Of a stretch of DNA of 64,000 nucleotides, positions 10,680-23,022 are shown piece by piece. Within the stretch, counting starts at the first letter, position 1. Each line of letters begins with the position of its first letter. The notes beneath the pieces are model-generated. The model saw nothing but the letters and a program-made list of their open reading frames with translations. It was not told where the DNA came from and ran no database searches. The position numbers were made by a program, and so were the translations under genes. Origin of the DNA: Gonocerus acuteangulatus (taxonomy: Eukaryota; Arthropoda; Insecta; Hemiptera; Coreidae); assembly GCA_946811695.1 (NCBI GenBank), contig OX328123.1, forward strand, positions 119,210,015 to 119,274,014. The letters run 5' to 3'.

Positions 10680-11795
10680 TAATTTCAGAGGACAAGTTCG
10701 TTAACCAGTAGAATCCGTCCACCAGAACATGGTTTTGGGGGGCGAAATTCGTGCAAAAAAATCGTGAAGCTTAAGTGTTCGAGTTATTATGCTTGCATAG
10801 GCCCGCTAACGTAGGGAAACGATTCAACCCATTTTCAAGGTGATATCTGTAATAATTTTCAGAGAAGTAGATAAAAATAGTTTTTCAAAAGTTCTAACAA
10901 TTCTTGTTCAGAATAAATTGTCTTAAAAATATTTGCACACACAATTGATCACTTAATAAGCTCAGAATATACTAGAGAAATATGCAGGGTAAATTCAAGG
11001 TAAAGAGAAACAACGTTTTTAGGCAGTAAACATAGGGAGGGAGCAGAAATACGTACGGGTTTGCTGAGCCATTTAGAAGCTAAAGTGACAAAAGTGAAAT
11101 TCTATGCCCCCTATCCGCTTTGAAGGATACTGCATTTTCTATAAACAGCCTACAGATGGAAATAGTAGAAGAAATGATATAATAGCTCGTAGCAGCCATG
11201 CGGAAAGAAGCGGAACTGATATATCCGTCCGTAGCAGCATAAGGGTTAATAGTATAAATACATTGTACTGATGTACTTCAGAAACACAGGACTGTACGAA
11301 CGTATTTGATGACTTAAGCACTGTTGCCCTAAAAACATTACTTTTCCACGAATATAAAACTACCTTAACAAATACACTTACATATACAAGCAAGCTGGTT
11401 TCCTAGTGAGACCAAACCCAGAAGATACTGATTGTTGTGTTACCGCAAAAGAAGCGGAACACTCAATAAATAAATAAATAATTGTTTTTTTTTGTTTGGT
11501 TTTTTAACTGCATTTAACTGTAAAATGAGTGAGTAAAACATGGTGATAAAAGTGTTTTTCTATAGCGAACGTTGAAAAGGCGGGGGGAGTCATTTCCACT
11601 TATGATACTGTCAGTTTTCTGTTGTGGCGCCTTAAATCCTCCTCTTAGAGATTTGATTTTGTATTTTTCACTGAAGATCAAAATTCACCAATAACTTCTT
11701 CTTTCCTTTACTACTAGATCTTGGGATATGAACGGAAACGTGGTAAGATGTCGCAATTTCTTTGAGTTGGACTCTTGGAGATTTCATTCGAATTC
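10680..11795 (+). repeat. GCGCGG-family repeat, diverged copy
   Basis: GACAAGTTCGTTAACCAGTAGAATCCG, then GGGGGGCGAAATTCGTGC and CCCATTTTCAAGGTGATATC, match the middle of the copies at 60.8-61.3 and 63.0-63.3 kb. 11640-11790 matches the right end (ATATGAACGGAAACGTGGTAAGATG). The intervening 11000-11480 is unassigned and may be a later insertion. Confidence 0.55.
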
Positions 11796-12175
11796 ATTTA
11801 AAAATAATGGAGTGTTAAAATTAATTTTCCAGCGAATTTGATAGATATGTGATGTAAACACGCCAAGATGTTGTAGTGGTACGTTTTTACAGTGACATAA
11901 ATTTCATATACCCATAACTAAATTTGTTGCGTAGAATTGCAACATATAATCAAATCAGTCAATATAATTACAAAATGCTTTTAGAATCCAATTAATATCT
12001 ATTTTCATATTGCCACAGACCTGCTAGAATGATTTTGAGTTATCCGATTTGGTCAAGCCATAAAACTGCTTATTATTTATATTCATTAATAAAATATTTA
12101 ATATAGAGTTTTTATTTTACCGGTTTTGTGATGAATGGTGAGCGCCATTTATTAATCTACTATATATTTATCAAA
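11796..12175. other. Unassigned AT-rich stretch
   Basis: No recognised element or coding sequence. Confidence 0.35.
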
Positions 12176-12179
12176 TACC

Positions 12180-12655
12180 ACTCACTCACTCACTGACTCA
12201 CTGACCTATCATCCCCCAGCCCAAACCACCCAACAAAAAAAATTTTGCATGGACACTCCCTGTAGAACGTAGACGCTCGCTACGAAAGGATTTTTTGATA
12301 TTCGAATTGTTAAGTATTTTTAGAGGGGTTTAAAGTTTTAGTTGGTCAGAGCTAGGCAGCATGCGTTGCCAGGACGATAACAGAACAGCTGTTACCGTAC
12401 TGTATCTATTTCATAGTATTATTTTTAATTGAGATTAATTTCAACTATGATGGCAGACTTTGAATTACTAGATATGAACTGTAATTTTGTCCCTCATAGA
12501 GTTTACGCCCTGGTGATGGTCCATATGAGGTAATAATATCCCGAACCACTTGACACAAAAGTATGAAATTTTGCACGGACAATCCGTTTAGAATGTAAAC
12601 ACTCGCTATGAAAGGTTTTTGGTATTCAAATTTTTAATTACTTTTACGGGGGTTT
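12180..12655. repeat. CTCA-rich start and two copies of a ~90-bp repeat
   Basis: (CTCA)n-like CACTCACTCACTCACTGACT opens the block. TTTTGCATGGACACTCCCTG..CGCTCGCTACGAAAGG (12241-12290) returns diverged as TTTTGCACGGACAATCCGTT..CACTCGCTATGAAAGG (12569-12618), both followed by a GATATTCGAATT/GGTATTCAAATT stretch and GAGGGG/CGGGGG. Confidence 0.6.
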
Positions 12656-13330
12656 GAATTATTAAGTTCCTCATCAGCTCAAAAATGGTCCGATTTTGAT
12701 GACATTTGGTACAAAAATCTTTCTTCTCATTTGAAAGGTCAAGTTCATTAACCGGCTGAATCCGTTTACTGGAACATGGTTTTTGGAGCAAAATTTGCTT
12801 GAAAAAATCGGAACGCTTACATTTTCGAGTATATATGCTTGCAGGTACTCGTTACATAGGCTCCTTAACGTAGGAAAACGAATGAAACCATTTTTAAAGC
12901 GATTTCTGTAACTTTTTACGAGAAAAATTGATAGAAATACTTTTCTAAACTAATTTTCTGTTTGGGTATTCAGAAACGATGTTTGGTTCACTTGAAACTT
13001 ATACCAGGTATTTGACAGTCTAATCTAAGATATTTAAACTTTGGTGTCGTTTGGAGGTAAGTAGTATATGGAAAAAAATTGTATTAATGGTTATAAAAAG
13101 TTTTCGGATCTCATTATATTTTCTAAAATATCTCAAAAGGTTGGGAAATCGTAGTAAGTGGAAGGCGGCTATTCGAAAGGTTACTAAATTCTCTACAAAA
13201 AAGATTCTGTTCGGTGGGGACATGTCAATCGAAGAGATAAGTGCTTAAAACTTCAAAGTTTTTAGTTTTATTGTTTTCAACGTGTATTTGTCTCTGTTTA
13301 CCTAACTTTTTAAGTGGTTGTTATATATTT
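12656..13330 (+). repeat. GCGCGG-family repeat, diverged copy
   Basis: Runs collinear with 61020-61640: GGTCCGATTTTGATG, GTTCATTAACCGGCTGAATCCG, GGAAAACGAATGAAACCATT, TTGGGAAATCGTAGTAAGTGG, then ATGTCAATCGAAGAGATAAGTGC. The 60-70-codon frames on both strands here are shadows of the repeat. Confidence 0.75.
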
Positions 13331-14349
13331 ATTTTACTCCCCAACGGAAACAAGCACGGGTACCTCCACATGGTGTTTCCTGGGTAACTCTAAAGTCCGT
13401 GCCATAATAAGCTGTACAAAATTATGTAGTCGGGTAATTTTGATTATACCTTATTTAACGCAATATAAAAAAAACTTATCGGCCGTGGTGAAGAACGGGT
13501 AGTCAGCTAGTTTAACTATAAATGTCAAGTAAATGAAAATTATTGTAGGTAATTATAAAAAAAAAACAAAAAAAACAAAAAACAAATTAAATATAACGAG
13601 GCGAAAGTAAGCACTAATCCTTCTACAAATATTTATAGTGAATATAGCTTTCAAGGTTAGCTCCAATATAGATATTCTGTCCCTTTTTTTCTTGGGATAT
13701 ACGTTTATTTATTTATATATGTATATACATATATATGTGTGTATATACACAAAGACATCTCATGAATATATTTAAATTTATATCAGCTCCCAGAACACGA
13801 GGACATTGGACAAAGCATTCAAGCTGATGTACTTGGTCGGTCGACTGCAAGAGAAAACTAACAGGACATACATAAAGTAAGATTACAAGATACGCAAACT
13901 GAAGCCAGAGAATTAAATAGATTATGGTAAATCAAGTAGATGACAACATTGCCGTCTAATGAAGGGCGATTTTTATCGGGTATTTATCTTCAGACATGAA
14001 GAACCAGAATGTTGTATCAGATGCTGTGTCTGAGGTGTACACCTGATATAATCTGCACTAACTATTATCAACAGAACATGAGTCCTTGTTAAATTCCCTG
14101 ACTACTTTAGCAGGTAACTCCTCATTTCTTTTTACACGAACAATGATAACTATTAATAATGCGATATTTGCCAATTAACTAAAATTATTAATACGTATTT
14201 AGAATTGGCCCAATATACATATATATGGTAATTCTCCCTTGTCTATGTCATAATACAACTGTGGAATCCATTCATTCAAGGAAGGAACTAATCAACGTAA
14301 CTAAATAGAAAAATAAAAGTAGAAATTTCTAAGAAGAAGGGGTAGAAGA
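13331..14349. other. Unassigned stretch with short (TA)n runs
   Basis: No recognised element. Segment 13770-14030 has more balanced composition (TCAGCTCCCAGAACACGAGG..) but no frame I recognise. Confidence 0.3.
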
Positions 14350-14380
<31 letters not shown>

Positions 14381-14451
14381 CATTTAATCGAAATAAAATA
14401 CTAAAACATTTTTTTTTATTTTAATAATTTACAGATAGTCGCAGGTATCCT

Positions 14452-14498
<47 letters not shown>
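14350..14498. repeat. Two (TA)n microsatellites
   Basis: TA tracts at 14350-14378 and 14454-14498 separated by about 75 bp. The second abuts the 3' side of the following minus-strand SINE. Confidence 0.95.
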
Positions 14499-14501
<3 letters not shown>

Positions 14502-14795
14502 CAGTCCCGTAATAGGGGCAGATACTGTAGAGGTATCTGATTCGTGACCACACGGCACACTAGGGAGATAGTGTGGTCAGTACTATGCCCCGGCCGCCTG
14601 ATTTTCCCCTTGCTGCTTCGACTGCTAGAGTCATTAGCACCAACGTACCCATTAATAAATTAGTTAAAGGCTGGGTCGGCCTTGGGACGGTCAGGTAGGC
14701 CGAATTCAACCTATGCACGAAGGCACTGCAAGAAAAAATTTTAAGTGCCTGCTCGGGATTAGAACTCAGCTCCTCCAGCTAACCTCGCCCCAATC
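14499..14795 (-). mobile_element. tRNA-derived SINE (second family), anticodon arm deleted
   Basis: Collinear with 39634-39972 (ATCAGTCCCGTAA.., GGCAGATACT.TAGAGGTATCTGA, CCGGCCGCCTGATTTTCCCC, GGCTGGGTCGGCCT.GGGACGGT). On the minus strand it begins with the tRNA-like head GGCGAGGTTAGCT. About 29 bp of the head are missing between two AGCT copies, removing the A box and anticodon arm. Confidence 0.8.
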
Positions 14796-15307
14796 CTCTT
14801 TCTATGGTGAAGGAAAATGTACCGGCCTTATGGGTTTTTGTGGAATTCAATGAAAACGTACAAGTAAAATATCCTGTCCCATATGATAATTTTACTAGAA
14901 AAATTGAATGACCAGTCGGGCTTTCGGAGAATCGGCGTATTTTTAGCTCCCGACACCGACAGACGATGTTTTTGACGAATTGGATTATATTGAACACTAC
15001 ATGATGGCACCCCAAACTCATTTTTCAGTTTTTTTGACCATTAGGCTTTTTGCTAGCACCTCTTCAATTTTATTTATAGTAAATGAATCGTGCAATGAAA
15101 AAAAAAATTGTAAGATAATTTCAAAGCCACACATAAAAAGAAAGTGTATACTTCTCATGTGATATATATTATCTGCAGTATTTATGTTTCGCGACCATGA
15201 AACCGGCGTTCGATTTTGGCTAACACGGCATCATGTTTTTCTAAGTTCAAATACCAGATAAAAAAAAAAAAAAATGAAAATGAGAATATCAGTATATATA
15301 TATTTAA

Positions 15308-15508
15308 ATTTTAACGTCCATTTATTATAAACTACGAATTTTAGGACGGGTTATCTATAGGTTACCACCCTTTTCTAGCCAGGATAGGGGTGATGCCTTT
15401 TCTTTTTTCGAAAGAAAAGCCACCGCCCCTAGTGGGAATCGAACCCACGACCTTTGGCACGGGGTGTTAAGAGCTCACGCCTTAACCCTCACGGCTAGTG
15501 GGTCTCCA
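15308..15508 (-). mobile_element. tRNA-derived SINE, best-preserved copy of first family
   Basis: On the minus strand the head reads CTAGCCGTGAGGGTTAAGGC (A-box region) and GTCGTGGGTTCGATTCCCAC (perfect B box with a paired T stem, about 15430-15448). The body GGCGGTGGCTTTTCTTTCG, AAAAGGCATCACCCCTATCC and CCCGTCCTAAAATTC runs to ATGGACGTTA. A partial tail of the same family is at 42634-42700. Confidence 0.88.
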
Positions 15509-17149
15509 TATATATATATTTATATTTGTATATACGAGTATATAGATATATGTGTGTAAATAATTTGGCTGAATCCAAATCCATCAGCAGAACTATGATA
15601 GCAGGTCACATATTTGTAGGAATAAAATTAGAAATAATCAATGTATTTATTAATACCTAGAAATACTAATATGGCTTTTGACGGAACTTCAGGGTCAATT
15701 AAAAAGAAAAATATAATTAAAATTGACAGGGGTTAGTTTCAAATAAGGTATGAAATCAATAATGTATGAAGTATATTCCGTTAGCTACATTTAAGTAGTC
15801 AAAGTTTAACGAGGCGCAGAATAGTTTTTGTGATTCTAGTGTACGCTCATTCTACGTTATGACAAAAACATAACTTTATTAACATAATAAACATAATTAT
15901 GAACATAATATTTATTAACTTTATTAAACATAATTTTATTAACTGCATTGACTTATTAAAGAGCTAACTAATGGAAACATTTAGCGAGCTGTCTTAAGGC
16001 AATATAAAAAATGAATTAAAGAAAGTGGTGTTTTGGTGATTACACAACTTCTATTGAATGCAATGGAAGTAATAAATAGGAGGAACGTTGCCTTAATGGC
16101 ATTATTTTCTTCTATAAATATCAGGATCAAAATATATTTGGTGCATTTATTGAATTTTTGGATTATTTTGTGATATATGTCATGATGAAGACGACGTGAA
16201 AAAATGTGGATTTGGGAAATTAATGTAAAATATGAATTTGTAAAAGGTAGAATAGGCCCATTATAGAGTATTGATATATGTATCAGGAAATCATGCGCAC
16301 TACAGCTCAAAAATTCAATTTATTCATCTTATTGGCGGGTAGTAACCATTAGTTTATGCGCAAATAGATATCTTGAAGCTATATTTCATTTTTTGGGACA
16401 TCTCGTGGCTCTTGTTCGTGAAATGATTACAGTTTAAAATCGTTTAATATCTAGATGTTGATAGACATTTTTAGATGCTCCTACTAACAGATAGAGATGT
16501 TTTCTAATAGCCATAATATTTTTAGAAATATTATAACGGAAGTAAATAATAAATTATAATAATAATAATCTAAACAGTAAGTTCTTGGTGTACCGAGGAA
16601 TCAGCAATAATTACAATAATATTTTTATATTAATGTGTAAAATTACCGATATGGTCAAAAATAATCAAAATTAGTTATTATTTTCTCGGTGCCGACTTTC
16701 GAAGTCAGTAGAAAATGTTAAAAATAATTTGTATTAGAAGGGGAAAATGATTTTTATGACTGTTTTGCAAATTAAATGTATACCAATAATTAGTTAAGTG
16801 AAACAAATGTTATATATGTTAAAAAATTTAAGCGAAGCTATTATTAGCATTTATTACATTAAAAAAGTAATGAGTTTTTATAATCACTAATCGAAGTTGT
16901 ATTCTTCAAAATAAATGATTTTGGACCATTAACCATACATAGCAATAACTCCTGATATGTCAAACAAGAATATTTAAAATTGCTCTTCGTTTAAGAAAAT
17001 ATGTTATAATTATTATTTGTTTAGCGGTTATTTATTTATTTTTAATTCTATTATGATTTAATTCAGGTCTTGATCTGTAAACTGATGTTAAAAGCAAACC
17101 TGGCTTTGAATAAAATAAAAGTTACTTACAGATTTAATTTAGTTTCTGA
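15509..17149. other. Repeat-poor AT-rich sequence
   Basis: No transposon family recognised. A 109-codon minus-strand frame (15981-16310) has no known motif and is Ile/Phe/Leu-rich as expected from composition; coding is unsupported. It may be intronic or intergenic flank of the GC-rich block that follows. Confidence 0.35.
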
Positions 17150-17905
17150 TGATGTCACTTGTTCCAATTTGACGTAGTAGTGATATTAGGTTTTCCTTGT
17201 ACACTTCCGGCATTCACAGGTTTCAAAGTTTTTTTAAAGTATTCCATATTTACAACTGGTAACCCGGTGGCTTATAACCGAGGTGCAATTGGAAGAATTT
17301 TAAAAATACCGGATCTAGGAAAGAGTTCCTTATGCACCGGCGTGAAGTGGCCATCATCAGGTCCTGAAGAAAAACGCGGGTGAATTGTTTACGCGGGCGA
17401 ATTTGGTTGAGATGTGAGCATTCAACGGGCGGTAGGGGAAGCAGTGACACCTCGCGGCCATTCTTTCAACTTCTTGCGGGGGTGGTTTTTCGTAGTTCTG
17501 AGTTACCTTGCTGCCTCCGGGCTTTTTATGCACTCATTTACTTCCCATGCATAAATGCGGTGTTTGAATGTTTTAAAGTATGTATTCAAGGGAATGTTTT
17601 AACATTTTTTCCCTAAGGGGGTGGGGTTGTATTGTAGCGCTCCCCAGCGGAGGGCCCTGGAAGCTGGATAAGAGCGCGCCACTGCTTCCCCTGATATCGA
17701 CTCGAGAGAGCAGACGGTACTCAGCGGTGGCCGGCGAAGGGTGTCTGCCCCTTGGACCATAGATGGCCGAACATGCGGCTTCACCTTCTTGAGACTCAGA
17801 CATGCTCTCGCTGGGCTATGGCCGCACGGTCCCTCAACTCTCGCAGTCCGCAAACACCGGCAGAGGTGAGCCTTTAGATACACAAATATCCATACCTACA
17901 CTCCA
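17150..17905. promoter_or_regulatory. GC-rich, CpG-containing block: candidate promoter/5' exon
   Basis: Much more GC-rich than the rest of the window, with many CpGs (for example GAAAAACGCGGG, TTTACGCGGGCGAATTTGG, GAGCGCGCCACTGC, GTGGCCGGCGAAGG). No recognised transposon. It ends CCGGCAGAGGTGAGCC (about 17860), a consensus-like 5' splice donor on the plus strand. Overlapping frames of 60-94 codons exist on both strands, and I cannot identify a protein. It sits in the most repeat-poor region of the window. The promoter or first-exon reading is an inference from composition and the donor-like site. Confidence 0.35.
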
Positions 17906-19421
17906 AATCCCGCCTAATCACGCATCTGTCATCACATTTTAGTTATTATTATTAGAAAACATTAGCCAAATTATTTAGTATAATTGCAGTTAGCTTTAGC
18001 TAAATAATTAGGTTCATAAAAAACTATATTTATTTATTATTTCATTTTAAATTCCCGCAACTGGGCGATTTGTTATTTGTAGTAAAACAGCAAAATAAAA
18101 AATCTATAAACCTAAACATTTAAATGTGCAACTAAAAAATTAACACATAAGTAATGAATTTATAGTATATGGTTTGAAAAAAAAAACATAAAAAGAGCAA
18201 CTACAAAATAAAAAACAATAATGGAATATATCGAACGTATAATTTAAAAAAAATGTTATAAAGCGGTTCTTGCCCCAATTGTTTTCTATTAATAACAAAA
18301 ATCGTTAAAAATACGAAAATATAGTATTCTTTCGTTATGTGTTCTTATATTTAAATGTTTCGTAGAAAATCTAAGACAGTAGAGTCATATGATAATAAAC
18401 AAATTTTAATACATTTAGAATGACAAATTGTGAAAAGCGTAACTCTTTACTCATCCAACATTATTTACACACATTACTCGCTAAAGGCAGCCATCAGATC
18501 TTCTCTACATTAAATTAATTAAATATCATTAATTTATTAACAAAAATCTAAACAATCTCTTAACTATACTATCCTCCCTCTTTTTGTGATTTGAATTTTA
18601 AGTGTTCATTTTAATAGGGTAGGTTTTCGAGCTAATTATATTTAGTTTTTTTTCAGTGTTTTATTTTATTTACTTAAAATGAATAGTCATATATATATAT
18701 ATAATTAACAGTTAAACGAATATGAAACATAATTTTAATTGCTCACGAAAATTATGTGAATGGAATATTATTATATATATATATATTTTTTAAATTAAAT
18801 TTAAAACTGTTCCCTAAAAACTTATTTATACGAGTAGCTTAACATTTTAAAATGAAACAATATTACTCAGATATGATCTGGACAAAACGAATAACTCAAA
18901 TTGCAGCACCTTTATTTTTATTTCTTTTATTCACGTACATTTTAACAAAAACCTTGCTCCGCTCACAGCACTAAAGATGTAAATAATTATATACAAATAA
19001 TTATAATTATTCAACACCAGACAAAATATTTTGACTTTAATATATTACATATATCAAAGTCGGCACCTTTAATGTCAGCTCCATAAATGTCTTCAAAATC
19101 TGACGATTAAAATATCCACCATTTTTTACTATAAAAAAAACTTCCTAAAATTGAGAGTATCAGTAATACAAGATTATTAAATAATAATCATACTTACCTC
19201 TTGAAATAAAAATCAAGATTTTAACATAATGTAGTCCATTGTTTACCGCTTTTTACATATTTTAAGAATTACTGTATTACATATTTTATTAAAACAGTGT
19301 TATCTGTGCATATTTATTGATAAAATTCAAACAGGTAATATGCATTTTCTAAATTCTATACATATAAAGAATAAATTTACATGCTAGATGTTTTAGTATT
19401 GTGTTTGTTTATGTAGAGTAT

Positions 19422-19468
<47 letters not shown>

Positions 19469-21990
19469 CATATAAAACAAAATGATGTGATATAAAATCA
19501 AATGTTTTGCAATAGAAAACCTTTTATGGAAAATAAAATAATGTTTTCATTTCTTTAGGTCTGTATTGTTATTAAAATAACACAACAAAAATAAACTGAC
19601 AAACTACAAACTGAAATCAAGTTGTTGTTAGATTAAATAAAAACATAATAATAAAAATCATATTAAAAACATGAATTTTTAATATAGTTTCACGGATAAC
19701 CCCTCGCGACTCCGGAGTGTTTGAGTGTCAATTAATAATAAAATAAATTGATTGTTAATTGAATAAAAATTTTTATTATAATTTTATATATATATTTTAT
19801 TTTTATAATAATCGATGATTTAATGACAGAATTGTTCACTATTTCCACTGAAATGTAAAATAAATATAAAATAATGTGGTCTGGCCGGCAAGTCTTATCT
19901 GTATATACCTACCGCCGCATTAACGGAAGCTTCAAAAACTTGTAAATAACTTAATATAATTTACGCTAAAATCTACATATGAAATAGAATATAGATTATA
20001 CTTTGCTAATAACTACTCATTAAACAAATCAAAATACTATTTGAAATTTTATATTTCAGATTATCAACAGTATAAACAATTCTTATATTTTAAAATATGG
20101 ACAAAATAATAAGAAATTCATTCAGAGGAGATTGTTGATCGTTGGTGATGTGAAGGAACAATTTTTCAAGGTTCGTGGTATCCTAATAAAACTACATTTT
20201 TTATATGAAAATGAGTTTTATTAAGATACCACGACCGAGCCCTTATTAGACATGTATTAATTTTCCACTATAAAATTAAAATATTTCTAAGAATTTACAT
20301 TTAAAATGTCATTAGAATTTTTTTTATTATATTCATATTTAAAATTCGACATCAAAATTAATTTTTTGAGAATTTTCAAATGATTAAATTTAACTAACTG
20401 AAATGTATTTTCCAAAGAATGATAAGTATTCTAGTGGTATTATCCAGATTAAATCGCGTTGTGATCGAATTGGTCGCAAAGCCCCCTCCATAATCTTGCT
20501 TTAACCCGCAAAATCTGTTAATTTGGCGAGCCAACATCTCATGTTGAGTTGTTGGATGTCTTCTTCAACGTTCCCCCCCCCCATGTTTTCCGCGGCCTTC
20601 TTCTCTATCTTCACCGTACCGGTTCACCTTTCAACCTCTGCCTAGGTAATTTAAATGTCGGAATTATTTTGACATATCGAAGTCAGCCTAAACAGGTGTT
20701 TTAGTTATATTAATTTAAATTCTAGTACTTTTTTAAAATATCAAATACTCCGATTTACTCCTAAATAATTCCCCAAAAAACAAAAAACAATACATTTTAA
20801 ATAAAAATAAAAACTCTTCCGAAATGTTTCCAATTCCAGTTGTATGTAGATTTTAATAGGTAAAAACCTTCTTGAAATTAGGAAAAAATGATTTTAAAGA
20901 GCCCGCAAAAGGGATATTTTATCTGTTATACTTGTAAAATTTTAAAAATGAAATGTACAATTTAAATATTTACTAGTAAGGAATGAAGAGACTATGAATC
21001 CAATCAGCATATATAAAACATAAAACAAAATCAGGATAACAATAAATAAAACTCTAGTTGATAGTTTAAATGGATGTTTTTGTAATTAAAATATTTGGGG
21101 GACAAATAATCTTGATTTTTATTAGGTCATTTAATTTATTGAAATTACGATTTTAATTTTTTCACTTTCTTATAAAAAATATATCATTAATATAGTACCC
21201 ATATTTTTATTTAGCTGTCAAAGAGTTTTATAAACAAAATTCATTAAAAAAAAAAAAAAAAAAAAATTAGAAAATATCTAAATAGAGTAACAAAGTAATA
21301 GAATGTTGCATGGTTTATCAAATGATTTATAATAATTTTAGGAAAAAAAGCGAACAATCATTTGCTGGACTGATACTATATAGAGGGAAACAAAGAAATT
21401 GGTTTAGAGCCTTCTGCTCAAATTCAGGAAAATAAATATGCTTTAGCTCCACCCGACAAACCTAGGTAATGTACTGTATAACATAGAGTCTTATTTTTCG
21501 TACATGGCCACCCCGCCAGCGCGAACACTTTTTTGTAACGTTTTTTTTCCAGTTTAGTCATTGCTAAAACATATTTATGCTAAAAAAAAAACAGGTTTCT
21601 AATGAATGGAACAACTCAATTTTTGAGAAAACATCATTCAGTATGTAACAGTTTAACCTTCTGTATACTCTAATCAAATAATTCTGAAGGAAAATTAATT
21701 ATTATTTAAGATGGCTAGAAGAACCTTTGTTATATGCGTTTCAGGCCTAAATGATCTTCTTCATGCAAATAGTCTGTAATTTCAAATATTTTACGGAATA
21801 TTGATTATGAATTATCAAAAAATGTATTATGTCATTTTGAAAGTATACTGACTGTGAAAATATTAATTAGTGACAAGTATTAATAATTGTATATAAAACA
21901 GGTCAAGTGCAAAATTTCTAGAATAAGAGAATCCTTTGACAAATAATGTAAAGTTGTAATAAACATCTCATTTTTTAAAAACATGTACAA
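17906..21990. other. Repeat-poor AT-rich stretch
   Basis: Few recognisable repeats: (TA)n at 19425-19465, a poly(A) run at 21245-21265 and a perfect-looking hairpin at 20174-20233. No coding frame recognised. The composition and low repeat content would suit an intron or a conserved regulatory neighbourhood of the GC-rich block, but no direct evidence shows this. Confidence 0.35.
20174..20233. repeat. Inverted repeat (hairpin), 20-bp arms
   Basis: CGTGGTATCCTAATAAAACT and AGTTTTATTAAGATACCACG are complementary except at one position, separated by a 20-nt spacer. It could be a minimal foldback element or a transcript hairpin. Confidence 0.75.
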
Positions 21991-22004
21991 ACCTAAATTT
22001 TGAA

Positions 22005-22017
22005 CAGCCGAAAACTT

Positions 22018-22075
<58 letters not shown>

Positions 22076-22108
22076 CTAAAACAAGCATATATTGAAGTTT
22101 GTTTTCGG

Positions 22109-22112
<4 letters not shown>
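22005..22112. repeat. Inverted repeat enclosing (TA)n
   Basis: AGCCGAAAACTTCAATATA (from 22007) and its complement ATATTGAAGTTTGTTTTCGGCT (to about 22110, with a 3-nt insertion) enclose (TA)n 22019-22073 and a short AAGGCTAAAACAAGC spacer. Confidence 0.65.
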
Positions 22113-22155
<43 letters not shown>

Positions 22156-22158
<3 letters not shown>

Positions 22159-22963
22159 GGTGTCCCGTAAATGTCTAGTCATATTTTGGAAAAAAGTGAG
22201 ACCATTGTCTCGGTAAAAATAATACTGTTTCAGGTTAATGTATGGTTCGGGTTCATTAATGGTCACCTCCTGGGCCCAGTATTAGTTACTGTAATTAATA
22301 AATTTAAAATAAATGTGTATTTTATTTATTTACTGTTTTAGGAATTTTTTCTTTACTTTCGTGGAAGTATTTTTTTTATTGTTTTAAGTAAATATTTACT
22401 TAATATTTAAGTAAATATTTACGAAAATAATTATGTCTTCTGAGATTTTTGAATAAACTGGAGAAAAAAAAAATATTTTCACAGATCCATGTTTTATTAA
22501 AACTTTTGTTCCTAAATCGTTCACATACTTCAGTAACACAGGGTTGTGATACATGGATGGAAAGCTGGTTAAAGGAGGAAGTGTTTCTGAAACCCGGAAA
22601 TCTCAGATCCTGCCCATTGAGGAGTAACGCTAGTAAGAAATATCAAGAAAAAATCAGGAAATTTAGAAAAGCTTTCTTTTGGTTAGATAGGCATACTTAA
22701 ATCCATTGATTTTTGTGTTCACTATCAACTAGTCTTATAGTAAATTTACTCACCTTTTGAGTGGTTTTACTTACTTTCTAGTAGAACAACCTGAGACGGA
22801 GCTACAACGATTATTCTTCTAAAAACCACGTTTGTCTCGAAAAAACTATAAAATGACGTTTTCTCCCTTATTTGTGAGAATTCGGAAAATCGTCACATAA
22901 CATTTTTTGTTCCCCTAATGGTCGTCTATCTCCCACAATATGACAAGACATTTACGGGACACC

Positions 22964-22966
<3 letters not shown>
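22156..22966. mobile_element. TA-flanked DNA transposon, non-autonomous, inside (TA)n
   Basis: Ends CAGGGTGTCCCGTAAATGTC (22156-22175) and its complement GACATTTACGGGACACCCTG (22947-22966) are perfectly matched; similarity extends inward (TAGTCATATTTTGG/CCACAATATGACAAG). Both ends abut TA microsatellite. An 83-codon frame (22449-22700) has no transposase motif that I can see. TA flanks and the CAGGGTGTCC start suggest a Tc1/mariner-superfamily MITE or deletion derivative. Confidence 0.88.

Positions 22967-23019
<53 letters not shown>
22967..23019. repeat. (TA)n microsatellite
   Basis: Together with 22111-22155 this is the tract split by the transposon at 22156-22966. Confidence 0.97.

Positions 23020-23022
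<3 letters not shown>

Noticed and set aside
15430..15490. Functional tRNA gene on the minus strand
   Set aside because: A and B boxes are good, but the sequence continues into a SINE body repeated at 6.5 kb and the stems are imperfect.
15981..16310. 109-codon minus-strand frame
   Set aside because: Composition-driven Ile/Phe/Leu-rich text, no motif, no flanking splice context that I can defend.
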